Shown here: in pieces, positions 38,100 to 49,533 of the stretch
Position numbering within the stretch: the first letter of the stretch is position 1
Layout of the letters: each line of letters begins with the position of its first letter
Source of the DNA: Deltaproteobacteria bacterium
GTDB taxonomy: Bacteria; Myxococcota_A; UBA796; GCA-2862545
Reading direction: 5' to 3'
Assembly (NCBI GenBank): GCA_006226595.1
Contig: SBGP01000031.1
Location: 1 to 64,000, forward strand
DNA: 64,000 bases
The notes under the pieces: generated by a model
Told to the model about the DNA's origin: nothing
The model's database searches: none
Seen by the model: only the letters and a program-made list of their open reading frames with translations
Position numbers and translations under genes: made by a program

Positions 38100-38999
38100 A
38101 TGAGCGAATCCCTGTACGAAGTGCTCGGTGTCGCCAAGACGGCGACCCAGGACGAGATCAAGAAGGCGTACCGCAAGCTGGCGCGCAAGCACCATCCGGA
38201 CGTGAACCCCGGTGATCCGGGGGCCGAGGAGCGCTTCAAGCGCATCGGCGCCGCGTTCGAGGTGCTCGGCGACGCCGACAAGCGCGCCCTGTACGACGAG
38301 TTCGGCGAAGACTCGACCCGCCTCGGCTTCGACCCCGAGCAGGCGCGGGCCCACAAGCGCTGGCAGGAGCAGTCCCGCTGGCGCCCGGGCGGCCAGCGAG
38401 CCACCGCGCGCGACTTCGACGCGGACCTGTTCGAGAGCCTGTTCGGTGGTCGCCGGGCCGGTCCCCGAGCCGGGCGCGACGTGCACGCCGACCTGACCAC
38501 GGACTTCCGGACGGCCGCGCTCGGCGGCGTGCGCAGCCTGTCCTTCGCCGACGGCCGCACCATCGACGTGCGCATCCCTCCGGGCGTGGCCGATGGCGGC
38601 AGCATCCGCCTGCGCGGCCAGGGCTCCCCCGGCTACGACGGCGGTCCCGCGGGCGACCTCATCCTCACCCTGCACGTGGCGCCGGATCCGCTGTTCCGAC
38701 GCGAGGGCCAGGACCTGCACGTGGAGGTACCGATCACCGTGGTCGAGGCCATCCGCGGCGGCAGCGTCGAGGTGCCGACCCTCGACGGTCGCGTGCGCGT
38801 CCAGGTGCCGGCGGGTGCCCAGACCGGCCAGACCCTTCGCGTGAAGGACAAGGGCATCGCCCGCAAGAACCGCGAGCCCGGCCACCTCTACGCCCACCTC
38901 AAGGTGGTCGCTCCCGACCGCCCCGTCGGGGACGAGGTCCTCGAGGCCCTCGCCCGCGCCTACAGCCAGGACGTCCGCGACTGGAGGGAGAGCGCATGA
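38100..38999 (+). CDS. DnaJ/CbpA-type co-chaperone without zinc finger
   Basis: The 299-residue protein has a J domain ([24 protein letters not shown]) with HPD at residues 32-34. A linker follows with Arg and Gly (FESLFGGRR), and then two beta-rich substrate domains ([46 protein letters not shown]). The four CxxCxGxG zinc repeats of DnaJ are absent, so it is of CbpA type. GGAGG at 38091 supports ATG 38100 rather than an ATG six codons upstream. The next gene, CbpM-like, overlaps by four bases. Confidence 0.93.
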   Translation: MSESLYEVLGVAKTATQDEIKKAYRKLARKHHPDVNPGDPGAEERFKRIGAAFEVLGDADKRALYDEFGEDSTRLGFDPEQARAHKRWQEQSRWRPGGQRATARDFDADLFESLFGGRRAGPRAGRDVHADLTTDFRTAALGGVRSLSFADGRTIDVRIPPGVADGGSIRLRGQGSPGYDGGPAGDLILTLHVAPDPLFRREGQDLHVEVPITVVEAIRGGSVEVPTLDGRVRVQVPAGAQTGQTLRVKDKGIARKNREPGHLYAHLKVVAPDRPVGDEVLEALARAYSQDVRDWRESA

Positions 39000-39250
39000 G
39001 CACGAACAGCCCCATCACCCGCGTCGCCAGCGTCCTGCGCATCCCCGAGGCCTTCGTGGTCGAGCTCGTCGAGGCCGGCGTCGTCGAGCTCGGTGCCGAC
39101 GAGGTGCACTTCGAGCACACCGTCGAGCGCGTGCGCATCAGCTGGTGCCTTCGCGAGGACCTTGGCGTGAACCTGGCCGGCATCGAGGTCGCGCTGCACC
39201 TCCTGTCGATCATCGACCGCGACCGACGCCACTTCTCGCGACGCCCCTAG
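38996..39250 (+). CDS. CbpM/MerR-like chaperone modulator
   Basis: The 84-residue protein resembles CbpM, which binds the CbpA J domain and restrains it. It has a helix-turn-helix-like start ([26 protein letters not shown]), then [26 protein letters not shown] as in MerR/CbpM proteins, and it overlaps the CbpA-like gene as ATGA. This pairing is the main support for the call. Confidence 0.85.
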   Translation: MSTNSPITRVASVLRIPEAFVVELVEAGVVELGADEVHFEHTVERVRISWCLREDLGVNLAGIEVALHLLSIIDRDRRHFSRRP

Positions 39251-39383
39251 CCGCTCGGCGCAGCCTGGCTCTTCGGGGCCGGGCTCGTGAAGACGCCGGT
39301 CCGGCACTCCTCAGCGGTGTCTTGGCTCGCGCACCGGTGTAGGCTCCGCGCGACCGGCCATCGCCGGTGCGGAGGTCTCGCCC

Positions 39384-40745
39384 ATGCTCTGGGCCCTGGT
39401 CCTGTTCGCCGGCCTGTTCGTCGCCATCGGCCTCGCCTCGTCCCGCAACGTCGAGACCGCCGAGGACTACGTGCTCGCCGGCCGCAAGCTCGGCCTGTCG
39501 CTGGCGCTGCCCACGCTGCTCGCGACCTGGTTCGGCGCGGGTACCCTGCTCGTCGCCGCCGACGAGGTGGCCGCGGGCGGGCTGTCCGCCGCAGCGCTGG
39601 ACCCGATCGGCGCCGGCGTGTGCCTGCTGCTCGCGGGCTCGCTGCTCGCCAAGCCGCTGTGGGAGATGAAGCTCACTACCCTGCCCGACTTCTTCGGACG
39701 CACGTACGGGCCCACCGCCGAGCGCGCCGCCGCCGTGCTCATGGTCCCCGGCTACCTCGGGTGGATCGCGGCGCAGTACTGGGCGCTCGCGGCGCTCGTA
39801 CAGGCGGTGACCGGGCTCGACGAGACCGTGTCGCTGCTGTCCGTCGCCGCCCTCGGGGTTGGCTACACCCTCGCCGGCGGCATGTGGGCGGTCGCACTCA
39901 CCGATGCCGTGCAGATGGCGGTGCTCGCCGTCGGCGTGGTCGCGGTCAGCGCGGTGATCGGCAGCCACGTCGGCGACGGCCCGGTCGATGGACTGGCGCG
40001 CATGTGGCGCGACGCGTCGCCGGAAGCCCGGACCTTCCTGCCTGCGGGCGAGAGCGGGGCGGTGGCTGGCGCGTTCCTCGCGGGCGCGCTGGGCAACCTG
40101 CCCGGACAGGACCTCACGCAGCGCATGTTCGCCGCAAGGAGCGCGCGTGTCGCGCAGCTCGCGTGCTGGCTCGCCGGCGGCCTGTACCTCACCCTCGGCA
40201 TGCTCCCCGTGTTGCTCGCGCTCGGCGCGCCGCTCGTGCTCGACGAGATCCCCGAGGAGGGTGTGCTTCCCGCGATGGTCGCCGCCGCGACCTCCCCGGG
40301 CATGGGGGTGCTCTTTGCCCTGACCATCACCGCCGCGGTGCTCTCGACCATCGACAGCGCGATCCTCGCGCCGTCCACGGTGCTCGCTCGCAACCTGCTC
40401 GCTCCGCGCTTCGGCGAGTCGCTGGCGCTCCACCGGGCGATGGTCGCGGTCGTCGGCGGAACCGCGCTCGTCGTCGCCTTCCTCGGCGAGGACGCCTACT
40501 CGCTGCTCGAGGCCTCCTACGAGGTGAGCATGGTCTCGCTGCTGGTCCCGCTCGTGCTGGGCATCCACCGGCCGGGGTCCCCGCGAGCCGCGCTGGCCTC
40601 GATGTCGCTCGGAACCGCGGTGTGGCTCGGCCATCTGCTCACCGAGGTCGAAGGCCTGTTCGGTACGGCACTCCCGATGGGCATCGGCAGCCTGGGCATC
40701 GCCCTGATCGCGTACCTGGCCGGCGGCAGAGCCACGTCCGAGTAG
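39384..40745 (+). CDS. Sodium:solute symporter (SSS family)
   Basis: The 453-residue protein has about 12-13 membrane spans. Near the start it has SSRNVETAEDYVLAGRKLGLSLALPTLLATWFGAGTLL, the sequence form of SSS symporters, with TGYTLAGGMWAVALTDAVQM-like and GNLPGQDLTQRMFAA motifs later. It takes up an organic solute with sodium; the substrate (proline, pantothenate, carboxylate or other) cannot be told. AGGAGG-like GGAGG lies before the ATG. Another SSS member is at 57957. Confidence 0.88.
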   Translation: MLWALVLFAGLFVAIGLASSRNVETAEDYVLAGRKLGLSLALPTLLATWFGAGTLLVAADEVAAGGLSAAALDPIGAGVCLLLAGSLLAKPLWEMKLTTLPDFFGRTYGPTAERAAAVLMVPGYLGWIAAQYWALAALVQAVTGLDETVSLLSVAALGVGYTLAGGMWAVALTDAVQMAVLAVGVVAVSAVIGSHVGDGPVDGLARMWRDASPEARTFLPAGESGAVAGAFLAGALGNLPGQDLTQRMFAARSARVAQLACWLAGGLYLTLGMLPVLLALGAPLVLDEIPEEGVLPAMVAAATSPGMGVLFALTITAAVLSTIDSAILAPSTVLARNLLAPRFGESLALHRAMVAVVGGTALVVAFLGEDAYSLLEASYEVSMVSLLVPLVLGIHRPGSPRAALASMSLGTAVWLGHLLTEVEGLFGTALPMGIGSLGIALIAYLAGGRATSE

Positions 40746-40777
40746 CGGTCGCGGATCCGCACTGCTACCGTCCTCAC

Positions 40778-41566
40778 ATGATCGTACTCCTTCTTGCTGT
40801 TCTTGCTGCCCAGGCTGGCGTGTGCGCCCTGCCGCCCGAGATCGTGTTCCCCGGACCGGGGCAGTCCGTACCCACCAACGCCGTGCTCTACGCGCACCAC
40901 GTGAACCGGGGCTTCGACAGTCCGGCGCTTCGACAGATCTCCGAGGTGGGCAGTCCCTCGGTGGCGCTGGAGACCGCGGTCGACGTGCCGTTCACCTCGG
41001 TGTTCCACGCGACCCGGACCAACGATCTCGAGGCGATGCACCCGACGGGTGGCCTGGCCGCGAACACGGCCTACGAGCTCGTCCACGACCACGACCCGAA
41101 CGGCGCCGTGCAGTTCACGACCGAGGGTGGACCGGACGACACGCCACCCGCCGATGGCACGTGGACGATGGACGAGCCCCGCGTCGAGGACTCGGTCTCG
41201 TGGTCGACGGACGCCACGGACACCTGCAGGCTGGCCTCCGAGGCCGAGCTCACCTGGGGGAGCGACACCTACACCCTGCGGGTGCTGGGAGACCGGGTGT
41301 TCGAGACGCGCACGAGTACCGCGGGCTGCGCCACGCCGATCCTGCCCGACGACTGCCCGGACAGCGCGCGGGCACGCGTCCTGGACTGCGCCGAGAACGC
41401 CACCGCCTGGGTCGACGTCGCGGTCCCCGACTGCTCGACCGACACCGGGGATACCAGCGTGCCGACGGATGACGCAGACGACGGCGGCTGTGGCTGTCGC
41501 ACCGGCTCGCCGGCCTCGCTGTTCCTGTTCCTGCCGCTGCTTCCCGCCCTGCGACGTCGCCGCTAG
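40778..41566 (+). CDS. Exported protein with MYXO-CTERM-like sorting signal
   Basis: The 262-residue protein has a signal peptide (MIVLLLAVLAAQAGVCA). A beta-rich body with even Cys (TCRLASEAELTWGSDTYTL, CATPILPDDCPDS) and an acidic Thr/Asp stretch follow. At the end are GGCGCRTG, a hydrophobic stretch (PASLFLFLPLLPAL) and RRRR. This Cys-Gly-Cys, membrane span and Arg cluster is the layout of MYXO-CTERM, which marks surface proteins of Myxococcota. The body family is not recognised. Confidence 0.82.
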   Translation: MIVLLLAVLAAQAGVCALPPEIVFPGPGQSVPTNAVLYAHHVNRGFDSPALRQISEVGSPSVALETAVDVPFTSVFHATRTNDLEAMHPTGGLAANTAYELVHDHDPNGAVQFTTEGGPDDTPPADGTWTMDEPRVEDSVSWSTDATDTCRLASEAELTWGSDTYTLRVLGDRVFETRTSTAGCATPILPDDCPDSARARVLDCAENATAWVDVAVPDCSTDTGDTSVPTDDADDGGCGCRTGSPASLFLFLPLLPALRRRR

Positions 41567-41646
41567 ACCGGGGCTTGCAAGCCCGCCTTTGCGCGCGACC
41601 GGGGTGGAATGCTGCTACGCTCCATCCGGCACGGACGGGAGCGCGT

Positions 41647-43320
41647 ATGGCCAACGGTCTGCAACGCCCCGAGTCCGGCGTCGACCAGCCCTGGGTGGCG
41701 CTGATCGGCCCCGAGCTCGAGGAGAACCTGGCACTTCGCTACCTGGCCGCCGCCTTGCGCGCGAGCGGCTACGAGGCGCGGATCCTGCCGTACCACGAGG
41801 ACGACCACTTCGCGGCAGTCCTCGCCCAGGTGAACAGCGAGCACCCGCCGTTCCTGGTCGGCGTATCCATGGCCTTCCAGTGGCGCGTGCTCGATGCGAC
41901 CGCGCTGGTCATGGCCCTGCGGGACGGCGGCTACGACGGCCACATCACTGCCGGCGGCCACTTCGCGACCTTCGCGTGCACCGAGCTGCTCACCGACTTC
42001 CCGGAGCTCGACTCGATCTGCCGCCACGAGTCCGAGCCCACGATCGTCGCTCTCGCCGACGCCATCCGCGCGGACCGCCCCTTCGCCGACATCCCGGGCC
42101 TCGCATTCCGCGATGGCGAACAGGTCGCTCGCACCTGCCTCGGTGCGGTGCCCGACCTCGCGAGCCTGCCGTTTCCGGACCGCAGCGGTGAGCCCGCCCG
42201 CTGCCTGGGCCACGCCATCTCGCCGATCGTCGGCAGCCGCGGTTGCTACGCCAACTGCACCTTCTGCTGCATCGCCGCGTGGCACGAGCAGACGCTGCCC
42301 GGCAAGCGCTACCGGCTGCGGGACCCCGACGACATCGCCGCCGAGATGGTGCAGATGCAGCGCGAGCGCGGCATCGAGATCTTCGTCTTCCACGACGACA
42401 ACTTCTTCCTGCCCGCCCGTCGCGCCTCCAAGGAGCGCTTCGAGGCACTCGCCGACGCCCTCGAGCGACGCGGCATCGGACGCTTCGCCACCGTGGTCAA
42501 GGCGCGTCCCACCGATGTTCGCGACGACGTGTTCGACGTGCTCGTGAACCGGCTGAACTGCATCCGCTGCTACATCGGCATCGAGACCGACGCCGACCAG
42601 GGCCTGGACACCCTGCGTCGATGGTCATCCTCCAAGAAGAACCACCAGGCCATCGAAGTCGCCCAGGCCCACGACCTGTACGTGTGCTTCAACATGCTGA
42701 TCTTCGACCCGGACACCACCCTCGACTCGCTCGAGACCAACCTCGACTTCATGGCGTGGGCACCCGAGTACCCGAGCAACTTCGGGCGCGCGGAGCTGTA
42801 CGCGGGCACGCCGCTGCTCGCCCGGCTGCAGGCGGATGGCCGCGCCACCGGCGACTACATGCGGTGGAACTACGAGCTGTACGACGCCGATGCTCAGCGC
42901 GTGTTCGAGCTGGCCATGCCCGTGTTCCGGCCCCGCAACTTCGCGGCGGGCGCGCTCGCCAACGAGATCATGGGCACCCGCTTCGACCTCGAGGTCGCGC
43001 GCTTCTTCCACCCCGAGATCTTCGAAGCCACCTGGCTCGACGAGGGCCGTCGGCTCACGCGCGAGCTCACCCTAGGCTCGGTGGACGCCATGCGCCGGAT
43101 CATCGCGCACGTTCGCGACGGCCACACCGACGATGCGCTGCTCCAGCGCATGATCGCCATCGATCTCCGCCGAGAGGAGCGCCGGATCTGGCTTCGCTGC
43201 CGCCAGCTCGCCGCCGAGGTCCAGGCCCGACTCGGCACGGGCGCGCCCCTCACCCGCATCGGCGACATCACCGCCACCCCCCTCCAGCAGCCGCTTCTCG
43301 CGACCGGGAGCCGTTCATGA
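41647..43320 (+). CDS. B12-binding domain radical SAM enzyme
   Basis: The 557-residue protein has an N-terminal cobalamin-binding-like Rossmann region (ALIGPELEENLALRYLAAALRASGYEARILPY, and VGVSMAFQWRV) and a radical SAM domain with the cluster Cys C200-x3-C204-x2-C207 in GCYANCTFC. A helical C-terminal part follows. Class B radical SAM enzymes do methylations and ring rearrangements on peptides, antibiotics or lipids. It overlaps a small protein by four bases (ATGA), which suggests that protein is its substrate or partner. The start ATG 41647 follows GGGAGCGCGT. Confidence 0.9.
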   Translation: MANGLQRPESGVDQPWVALIGPELEENLALRYLAAALRASGYEARILPYHEDDHFAAVLAQVNSEHPPFLVGVSMAFQWRVLDATALVMALRDGGYDGHITAGGHFATFACTELLTDFPELDSICRHESEPTIVALADAIRADRPFADIPGLAFRDGEQVARTCLGAVPDLASLPFPDRSGEPARCLGHAISPIVGSRGCYANCTFCCIAAWHEQTLPGKRYRLRDPDDIAAEMVQMQRERGIEIFVFHDDNFFLPARRASKERFEALADALERRGIGRFATVVKARPTDVRDDVFDVLVNRLNCIRCYIGIETDADQGLDTLRRWSSSKKNHQAIEVAQAHDLYVCFNMLIFDPDTTLDSLETNLDFMAWAPEYPSNFGRAELYAGTPLLARLQADGRATGDYMRWNYELYDADAQRVFELAMPVFRPRNFAAGALANEIMGTRFDLEVARFFHPEIFEATWLDEGRRLTRELTLGSVDAMRRIIAHVRDGHTDDALLQRMIAIDLRREERRIWLRCRQLAAEVQARLGTGAPLTRIGDITATPLQQPLLATGSRS

Positions 43321-43850
43321 GCGAATCCGACCGCACCTTGCTTCCCGAGATCCTGCCCGATCCGAGCGCCGCGAGTCCCGACGGCAACCCGCGGGAGCGC
43401 ACGCGCGCGCGCCTCCAGACGCTGCTCGCCCGTGCGAGCGCCGCGGGCGCCGGCGTGGTGATGACCGGCTGCACCGGCTTCGGCGTCGTCGACCCGCTGC
43501 CCATGGACTCCGGCTTCATCGAGGGCTGCTTCGAGCAGGACGGGGTGGCCGGACTCGCCCGGCTCACCACCGACAGCAACATCGAGGTGGTGCTCAATCC
43601 CGAGGACCCGTCCAACTTCGACTTCGTCTCCGTGACCCTGGTCAGCGGCGCGACCGAGGTCTCGCGCACGCTCAACGCGGACGAGGCGGTGCTCGTGCTC
43701 ACCCCCGCATCGGCGGACGGCGAGGTGTTGCTCGAGATCGTGCTCCGCTGCGAACAGGACATGGCCGATGGCGCGCCCCTGCAGGTGCGACTCGTCGCCA
43801 GCGGACTGACCACCGAGTGGTCCGTCGTCAACGGAAGCTCCGCGCAGTAG
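43317..43850 (+). CDS. Small Cys-containing protein coupled to the radical SAM gene
   Basis: The 177-residue protein starts with about 40 hydrophilic residues (LLPEILPDPSAASPDGN, Arg-rich RERTRARLQTLLARA). A short hydrophobic stretch with TGC (AGAGVVMTGCTGFGVVDPL, Cys52) follows, then an acidic beta-rich body with further Cys (GCFEQ, LRCEQ). It could be a lipoprotein with a long n-region, a pattern seen in other myxobacterial proteins, or a ribosomally made peptide precursor whose N-terminal part is a leader. The stop/start overlap with the radical SAM gene supports joint function, but neither option is proven. Confidence 0.7.
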   Translation: MSESDRTLLPEILPDPSAASPDGNPRERTRARLQTLLARASAAGAGVVMTGCTGFGVVDPLPMDSGFIEGCFEQDGVAGLARLTTDSNIEVVLNPEDPSNFDFVSVTLVSGATEVSRTLNADEAVLVLTPASADGEVLLEIVLRCEQDMADGAPLQVRLVASGLTTEWSVVNGSSAQ

Positions 43851-43885
43851 CCCACCGGGATAGCCTCCACGACCCTGGAGGCGAC

Positions 43886-44551
43886 GTGCCCGACATCAAG
43901 GTCCACCACCTGATCTACTCCCGCTCCCTGCGCATCCTGTGGATGCTCGAAGAGATGGGTGTGGACTACGAGATCGTCGAGTACAAGCGCGATCGGCACT
44001 TCCGCGCGCCGCCGGAGCTCGAGAAGGCGCACCCTCTGGGACGCGCACCGGTGCTCGAGGTCGACGGCCGCGTGCTGGCCGAGTCCGGGGCCATCCTCGA
44101 GTTCCTCGCCGACATGCACCCGGCGCTGCGGCCCGAGGCGGGCACCCCGGAGTTCCAGGACTACCGCTTCTGGATGCACTACGCCGAAGGCTCGCTGATG
44201 CCGCCCCTGCTCGTGCAGCTGATCATGGGGCAGATCCGCGACGCCAAGGTGCCCTTCTTCCTCAAGCCGATCACGCGGAGCATCGCCGACAACGTCGATG
44301 CGAAGTTCACCAACGACCAGCTCGGTCGGCACGTGCACTTCGTCGACCAGCAGCTCGCCGGTCACACGTACTTCGTGGGCAACCAGTTCACCGCCGCCGA
44401 CATCCAGATGGTGTACGCGGTCGAGGCGGTGCTCGAGCGCAGCGGCATCGGAGGCGTGGACCACCTCGCCGCGTGGCACGCCCGCGTCGCGTCGCGGCCC
44501 GCGTACAAGCGCGCCCTCGAGAAGGGCGGCCCGGCGATGCCGCCACAGTAG
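43886..44551 (+). CDS. Glutathione S-transferase-like protein
   Basis: The 221-residue protein has a thioredoxin-like N-terminal part (HHLIYSRSLRILWMLEEMGVDYEIVEY) with GRAPVLEVDGRVLAESGAIL, the GST glutathione-binding stretch, and a helical C-terminal domain (FTAADIQMVYAVEAV). GTG 43886 is preferred because CTGGAGG lies seven bases upstream; the frame is open further back into the preceding gene. It conjugates glutathione or a similar thiol to electrophiles, or acts in isomerisation. Substrate unknown. Confidence 0.88.
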   Translation: MPDIKVHHLIYSRSLRILWMLEEMGVDYEIVEYKRDRHFRAPPELEKAHPLGRAPVLEVDGRVLAESGAILEFLADMHPALRPEAGTPEFQDYRFWMHYAEGSLMPPLLVQLIMGQIRDAKVPFFLKPITRSIADNVDAKFTNDQLGRHVHFVDQQLAGHTYFVGNQFTAADIQMVYAVEAVLERSGIGGVDHLAAWHARVASRPAYKRALEKGGPAMPPQ

Positions 44552-44555
44552 CGCG

Positions 44556-45629
44556 CTACGCGACCTTGCGACCGGGGAGCTCGCCCTCGTCGAGGAGCTG
44601 CTGGAAGTGCTCCACCAGCGTCTCGGAGAGCGGGCGGTAGCTCACGCCCAGCTTCTCGACGCTCTTCGAGTGGTCCGCCTTCCACGGCAGGCCCACGTTC
44701 CGGCTCACGAAGCGACGCGTGATGCCGGCGTTGAGGAACGGGCCCACCAGCCAGATCAGGAACTTCGGCGCGGTGCGGCGCGGCAGCGGGTGCCCGGGGA
44801 AGGCCTCGCGCAGGATGCGCGACACCTCGGGGAAGGTGGTGTTGTGGCCGCTGATGATGTGGCGGCCCTCCGCGTCCGGAAGGAAGCCCGCTGCGAGGTG
44901 CGCGTCGGCGAGGTCCCGCACATCGACCATACCCATGCCGAGATCGGGCACCCCCGAGGCCATGGTGCCGTCTCCGAGCTGCTTGAGGATCTCGAAGCTC
45001 TCGGCCCCCTGGTGCACACGAACGCCCGGGCCGAACACGCCAGAGGGGTTCACGACGACGAGCTGCCAGCGGTCCTGGGCCTCGGCCATCTTCCACGCCG
45101 CCTTCTCGGCGAGCGTCTTCGACAGCGAGTACGGGTTGTGGTCGAGGGTCGAGCTCGTGTTCCACACCTCTTCGGTGAACACGCCGTTCGGGGTGTCCTG
45201 CAGGTCGGCGCTGTCGCCGTAGATCGCCGCGCAGCTGGAGGTGATGACGACACGGCTGACGCTCGGCGTGCGGTTGGCGGCGTCGAGCACGTTTCGAGTG
45301 CCGTTCACCGCGGGATCGACGAGCTCGCGCTGCGCGTCCTTGACCGACAGCTGGTACGGGGACGCGATGTGGAACACGACCCCACACCCGGCCATGGCCT
45401 CGTCGAAGCTGCCGTCCTCGAGCAAGTCGGCGCTGAAGAAGCGAATGCTGCCCGGCGACTCGTCGGCGAGCGCGCTGAGGTAGCCGAGACGCTCGGTTCG
45501 CGACGCGTCACGCACGGTCGCGTGAACGGTGGCACCCGCGTCGAGCAGGCGCTTCACGACCCACCCGGCGACGTAGCCAGTGGCGCCGGTGACGAGGACG
45601 GGCTTCGAGGTGTCGATGTCGAGGTTCAT
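44556..45629 (-). CDS. NAD-dependent epimerase/dihydroflavonol reductase-like protein
   Basis: The 357-residue extended SDR starts with the coenzyme motif VTGATGYVAGWV (residues 12-23), then ATVRDASR, HIASPY, SSCAAIYG and the catalytic YSLSKTLAEKAAW. It resembles dihydroflavonol-4-reductase and cinnamoyl-CoA reductase types, which reduce aldehydes or ketones with NADPH. AGGAGCCCCGT precedes the ATG at 45629. It is convergent with the GST gene; the two stops lie in a 12-base palindrome GTAGCGCGCTAC. Confidence 0.88.
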   Translation of the reverse strand: MNLDIDTSKPVLVTGATGYVAGWVVKRLLDAGATVHATVRDASRTERLGYLSALADESPGSIRFFSADLLEDGSFDEAMAGCGVVFHIASPYQLSVKDAQRELVDPAVNGTRNVLDAANRTPSVSRVVITSSCAAIYGDSADLQDTPNGVFTEEVWNTSSTLDHNPYSLSKTLAEKAAWKMAEAQDRWQLVVVNPSGVFGPGVRVHQGAESFEILKQLGDGTMASGVPDLGMGMVDVRDLADAHLAAGFLPDAEGRHIISGHNTTFPEVSRILREAFPGHPLPRRTAPKFLIWLVGPFLNAGITRRFVSRNVGLPWKADHSKSVEKLGVSYRPLSETLVEHFQQLLDEGELPGRKVA

Positions 45630-45755
45630 ACGGGGCTCCTGTGTACGTTGCCAATCTAGGCCGCCGAGCGCGCCAGGACAGTCGCGAATCGCGCCAGCGT
45701 TGTGGCCCATGACGCCATCGCCGCAATGACTCACTCGGACTCGGTCATGTCGACC

Positions 45756-45767
45756 TGTTTTGAGACA
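45756..45767. promoter_or_regulatory. Candidate activator site upstream of the SulP gene
   Basis: TGTTTTGAGACA matches ten of twelve bases of the palindrome TGTCTCGAGACA that is also seen, in better form, before the persulfide dioxygenase gene. It lies 39 bases upstream of the sigma-54 -24 element. The proposed binder is the enhancer-binding protein at 51610-52599. Confidence 0.5.
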
Positions 45768-45805
45768 AGTCGCAGCAGGATCGCGCTGTAGCGGGCTGAT
45801 CGGTG

Positions 45806-45821
45806 TGGCACACCCCTTGCT
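45806..45821 (+). promoter_or_regulatory. Sigma-54 (RpoN) promoter of the SulP gene
   Basis: TGGCACA-CCCC-TTGCT matches the -24/-12 consensus TGGCACG-N4-TTGCA with correct spacing (12 bases between GG and GC). Transcription should start near 45832. The start codon is 28 bases after the -12 element. Confidence 0.8.
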
Positions 45822-45848
45822 TCCTGGGCACCAAGACTGGAGACCTCC

Positions 45849-47537
<1,689 letters not shown>

Positions 47538-47557
47538 TCGCAGCGCACCCGCCGATG

Positions 47558-47589
47558 CAGCCGTCGACCCTCGGGTCGGCGGCTGTTTT
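47558..47589 (+). terminator. Strong intrinsic terminator after the SulP gene
   Basis: CAGCCG and CGACCC pair with GGGTCG and CGGCTG around a two-base turn, with one mismatch (T opposite G) in a 13-base stem. TTTT follows at once. Confidence 0.85.
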
Positions 47590-47900
47590 CGTTTCAGTTC
47601 GTTTCACGCGCCTCAAGGCGGCCCAGCCGACCGACCATGCGACGAAGCCCAACCTTTCTGCCTTTACCAGCCACACCGCACCACTCTCTCGGGCCACGAG
47701 TGGAGCAGGCACGGAACACACGAAACATCATTCACCCATATGAAACCAACGACCTGGTGTCCTCGGCTGCCGATCGGCGCACGCCGGCCCGTCGACGCCC
47801 GACTCAGCCAGGCCAGCGGCGTGGAGGACCCTCTCGGCCAGGTCGACGCCCCCCGCCACCAACCGTTGCAGGCCACCGGATCGAGCGGTATTGAACAAAA
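47590..47900. other. Gene-poor leader region before the persulfide dioxygenase promoter
   Basis: About 310 bases between the terminator and the operator carry no credible gene. Base composition is slightly less GC-rich than around it. A frame from 47740 to 48000 exists but runs through the sigma-54 promoter and has no ribosome site, so it is not called. Confidence 0.6.
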
Positions 47901-47921
47901 TGTCTCATCTGTCGCGAGACA
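47901..47921. promoter_or_regulatory. Candidate activator site upstream of the persulfide dioxygenase gene
   Basis: TGTCTC at 47901-47906 is followed by TGTCGCGAGACA at 47910-47921, which matches eleven of twelve bases of TGTCTCGAGACA. The first half-site also pairs with the last six bases (TGTCTC ... GAGACA). It lies 60 bases upstream of the -24 element, suitable for an enhancer-binding protein. Confidence 0.6.
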
Positions 47922-47980
47922 ATATCGAACAACACCTGTAGTGCTTCTCGAATTGTGCGCCTCCAACCCGCCTCAACAAC

Positions 47981-47996
47981 TGGCACGGCTCTTGCT
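47981..47996 (+). promoter_or_regulatory. Sigma-54 (RpoN) promoter of the persulfide dioxygenase operon
   Basis: TGGCACG-GCTC-TTGCT matches the -24/-12 consensus completely up to the last base. The start codon is 30 bases later with AAGGAGG between. Expression thus needs RpoN and an activator ATPase. Confidence 0.88.
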
Positions 47997-48025
47997 CTAG
48001 TGCTGAGCAACCCCAAGGAGGCTTC

Positions 48026-49104
48026 ATGCTCTTCCGCCAACTCTTCGATTCCGACACCAGCACCTACACCTACCTGCTCGCCGATCCCGAGACGCGTGAG
48101 GCCATCCTCATCGACCCGGTCAAGGAGCAGGCGGACCGTGATGCCCAGGTCCTCGACGAGCTCGGCCTTCGTCTCGTCGCCACCATCGAGACCCATGTCC
48201 ACGCCGACCACGTCACCGGCGCCTGGGCCCTGAAGCAGCGCTACGGCCAGGACATCGTGTACCCGGCGACTTCCGGCGCCACCGGCGCTGACCGCTACGT
48301 CAACGAGGGTGACGCCATCGCCTTCGGCAAGCACGCGGTCATGGTGCGCCTGACCCCCGGCCACACCGCCGGCTGCGCCACCTACGTCACCGAGGACCTG
48401 TCCAGGGCGTTCACCGGCGACGCCCTGCTCATCCGCGGCAGCGGCCGCACCGACTTCCAGCAGGGCGACTCCCGCCAGCTGTGGGCCTCGGTCCACGACC
48501 AGATCTTCTCCCTGCCCGACGAGACCCAGCTCTACCCTGGTCACGACTACAAGGGCCGCACGGTGAGCACCGTCGCCGAGGAGAAGGCCCACAACCCGCG
48601 TCTCGGCGGCACCAGGACGGTCAGCGACTTCGTGCAGATCATGGAGAACCTCAACCTCTCCTACCCGCGCCACATCGACCGCGCGCTGCCCGCGAACCTC
48701 GCGCTCGGCCGTGAGGACGGCGACGGCGAGGCGGCGGCCGCTCCGACGGACCTGTGGGCGTCCATCCCCCGGTCCCCCGCCGGCGTGCGCCATGTGACCC
48801 CCGACTGGGTCCGCAAGTACAAGAACGAGGTCCGCATCATTGACGTGCGCGAGCTCTCGGAGTGGAACGACCACCTCGGGCACCTCGACGAAGCCGAGCT
48901 CGTGCCCCTCGGCACCCTCGCGGACGCCGCGGGCAAGTGGAACCTCGACGAGCACCTGGTGCTGATCTGCCGCTCCAGCGGCCGCTCGGACCGCGCCGCA
49001 CTGGCCCTCGAGAAGGCCGGCTTCAAGTACGTGGCGTCGATGGTCGGCGGCATGCTCGCCTTCCGCAACTCCGAGACCACCGGCGCGACCGCGGGGAGCT
49101 GCGG

Positions 49105-49108
<4 letters not shown>
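48026..49108 (+). CDS. Persulfide dioxygenase (ETHE1-like) fused to rhodanese
   Basis: The 360-residue protein joins two domains. Residues 1-235 are an ETHE1-type metallo-beta-lactamase-fold dioxygenase: THVHADHVTGA at 56-66 with His57, His59 and Asp61, then PGHTAGC and YPGHDYKG. It oxidises glutathione persulfide to sulfite and glutathione with a mononuclear iron. Residues 260-350 are a rhodanese domain with active Cys315 in CRSSGRS, which moves sulfane sulfur. Such fusions are known in bacteria. The gene heads an operon with two YeeE/YedE genes and a lipoprotein rhodanese. Confidence 0.93.

Positions 49109-49529
<421 letters not shown>

Positions 49530-49533
<4 letters not shown>

Noticed and set aside
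47740-48000. Small open frame of 86 codons before the persulfide dioxygenase
   Set aside because: It spans the operator and sigma-54 promoter, lacks a Shine-Dalgarno site and has random composition.
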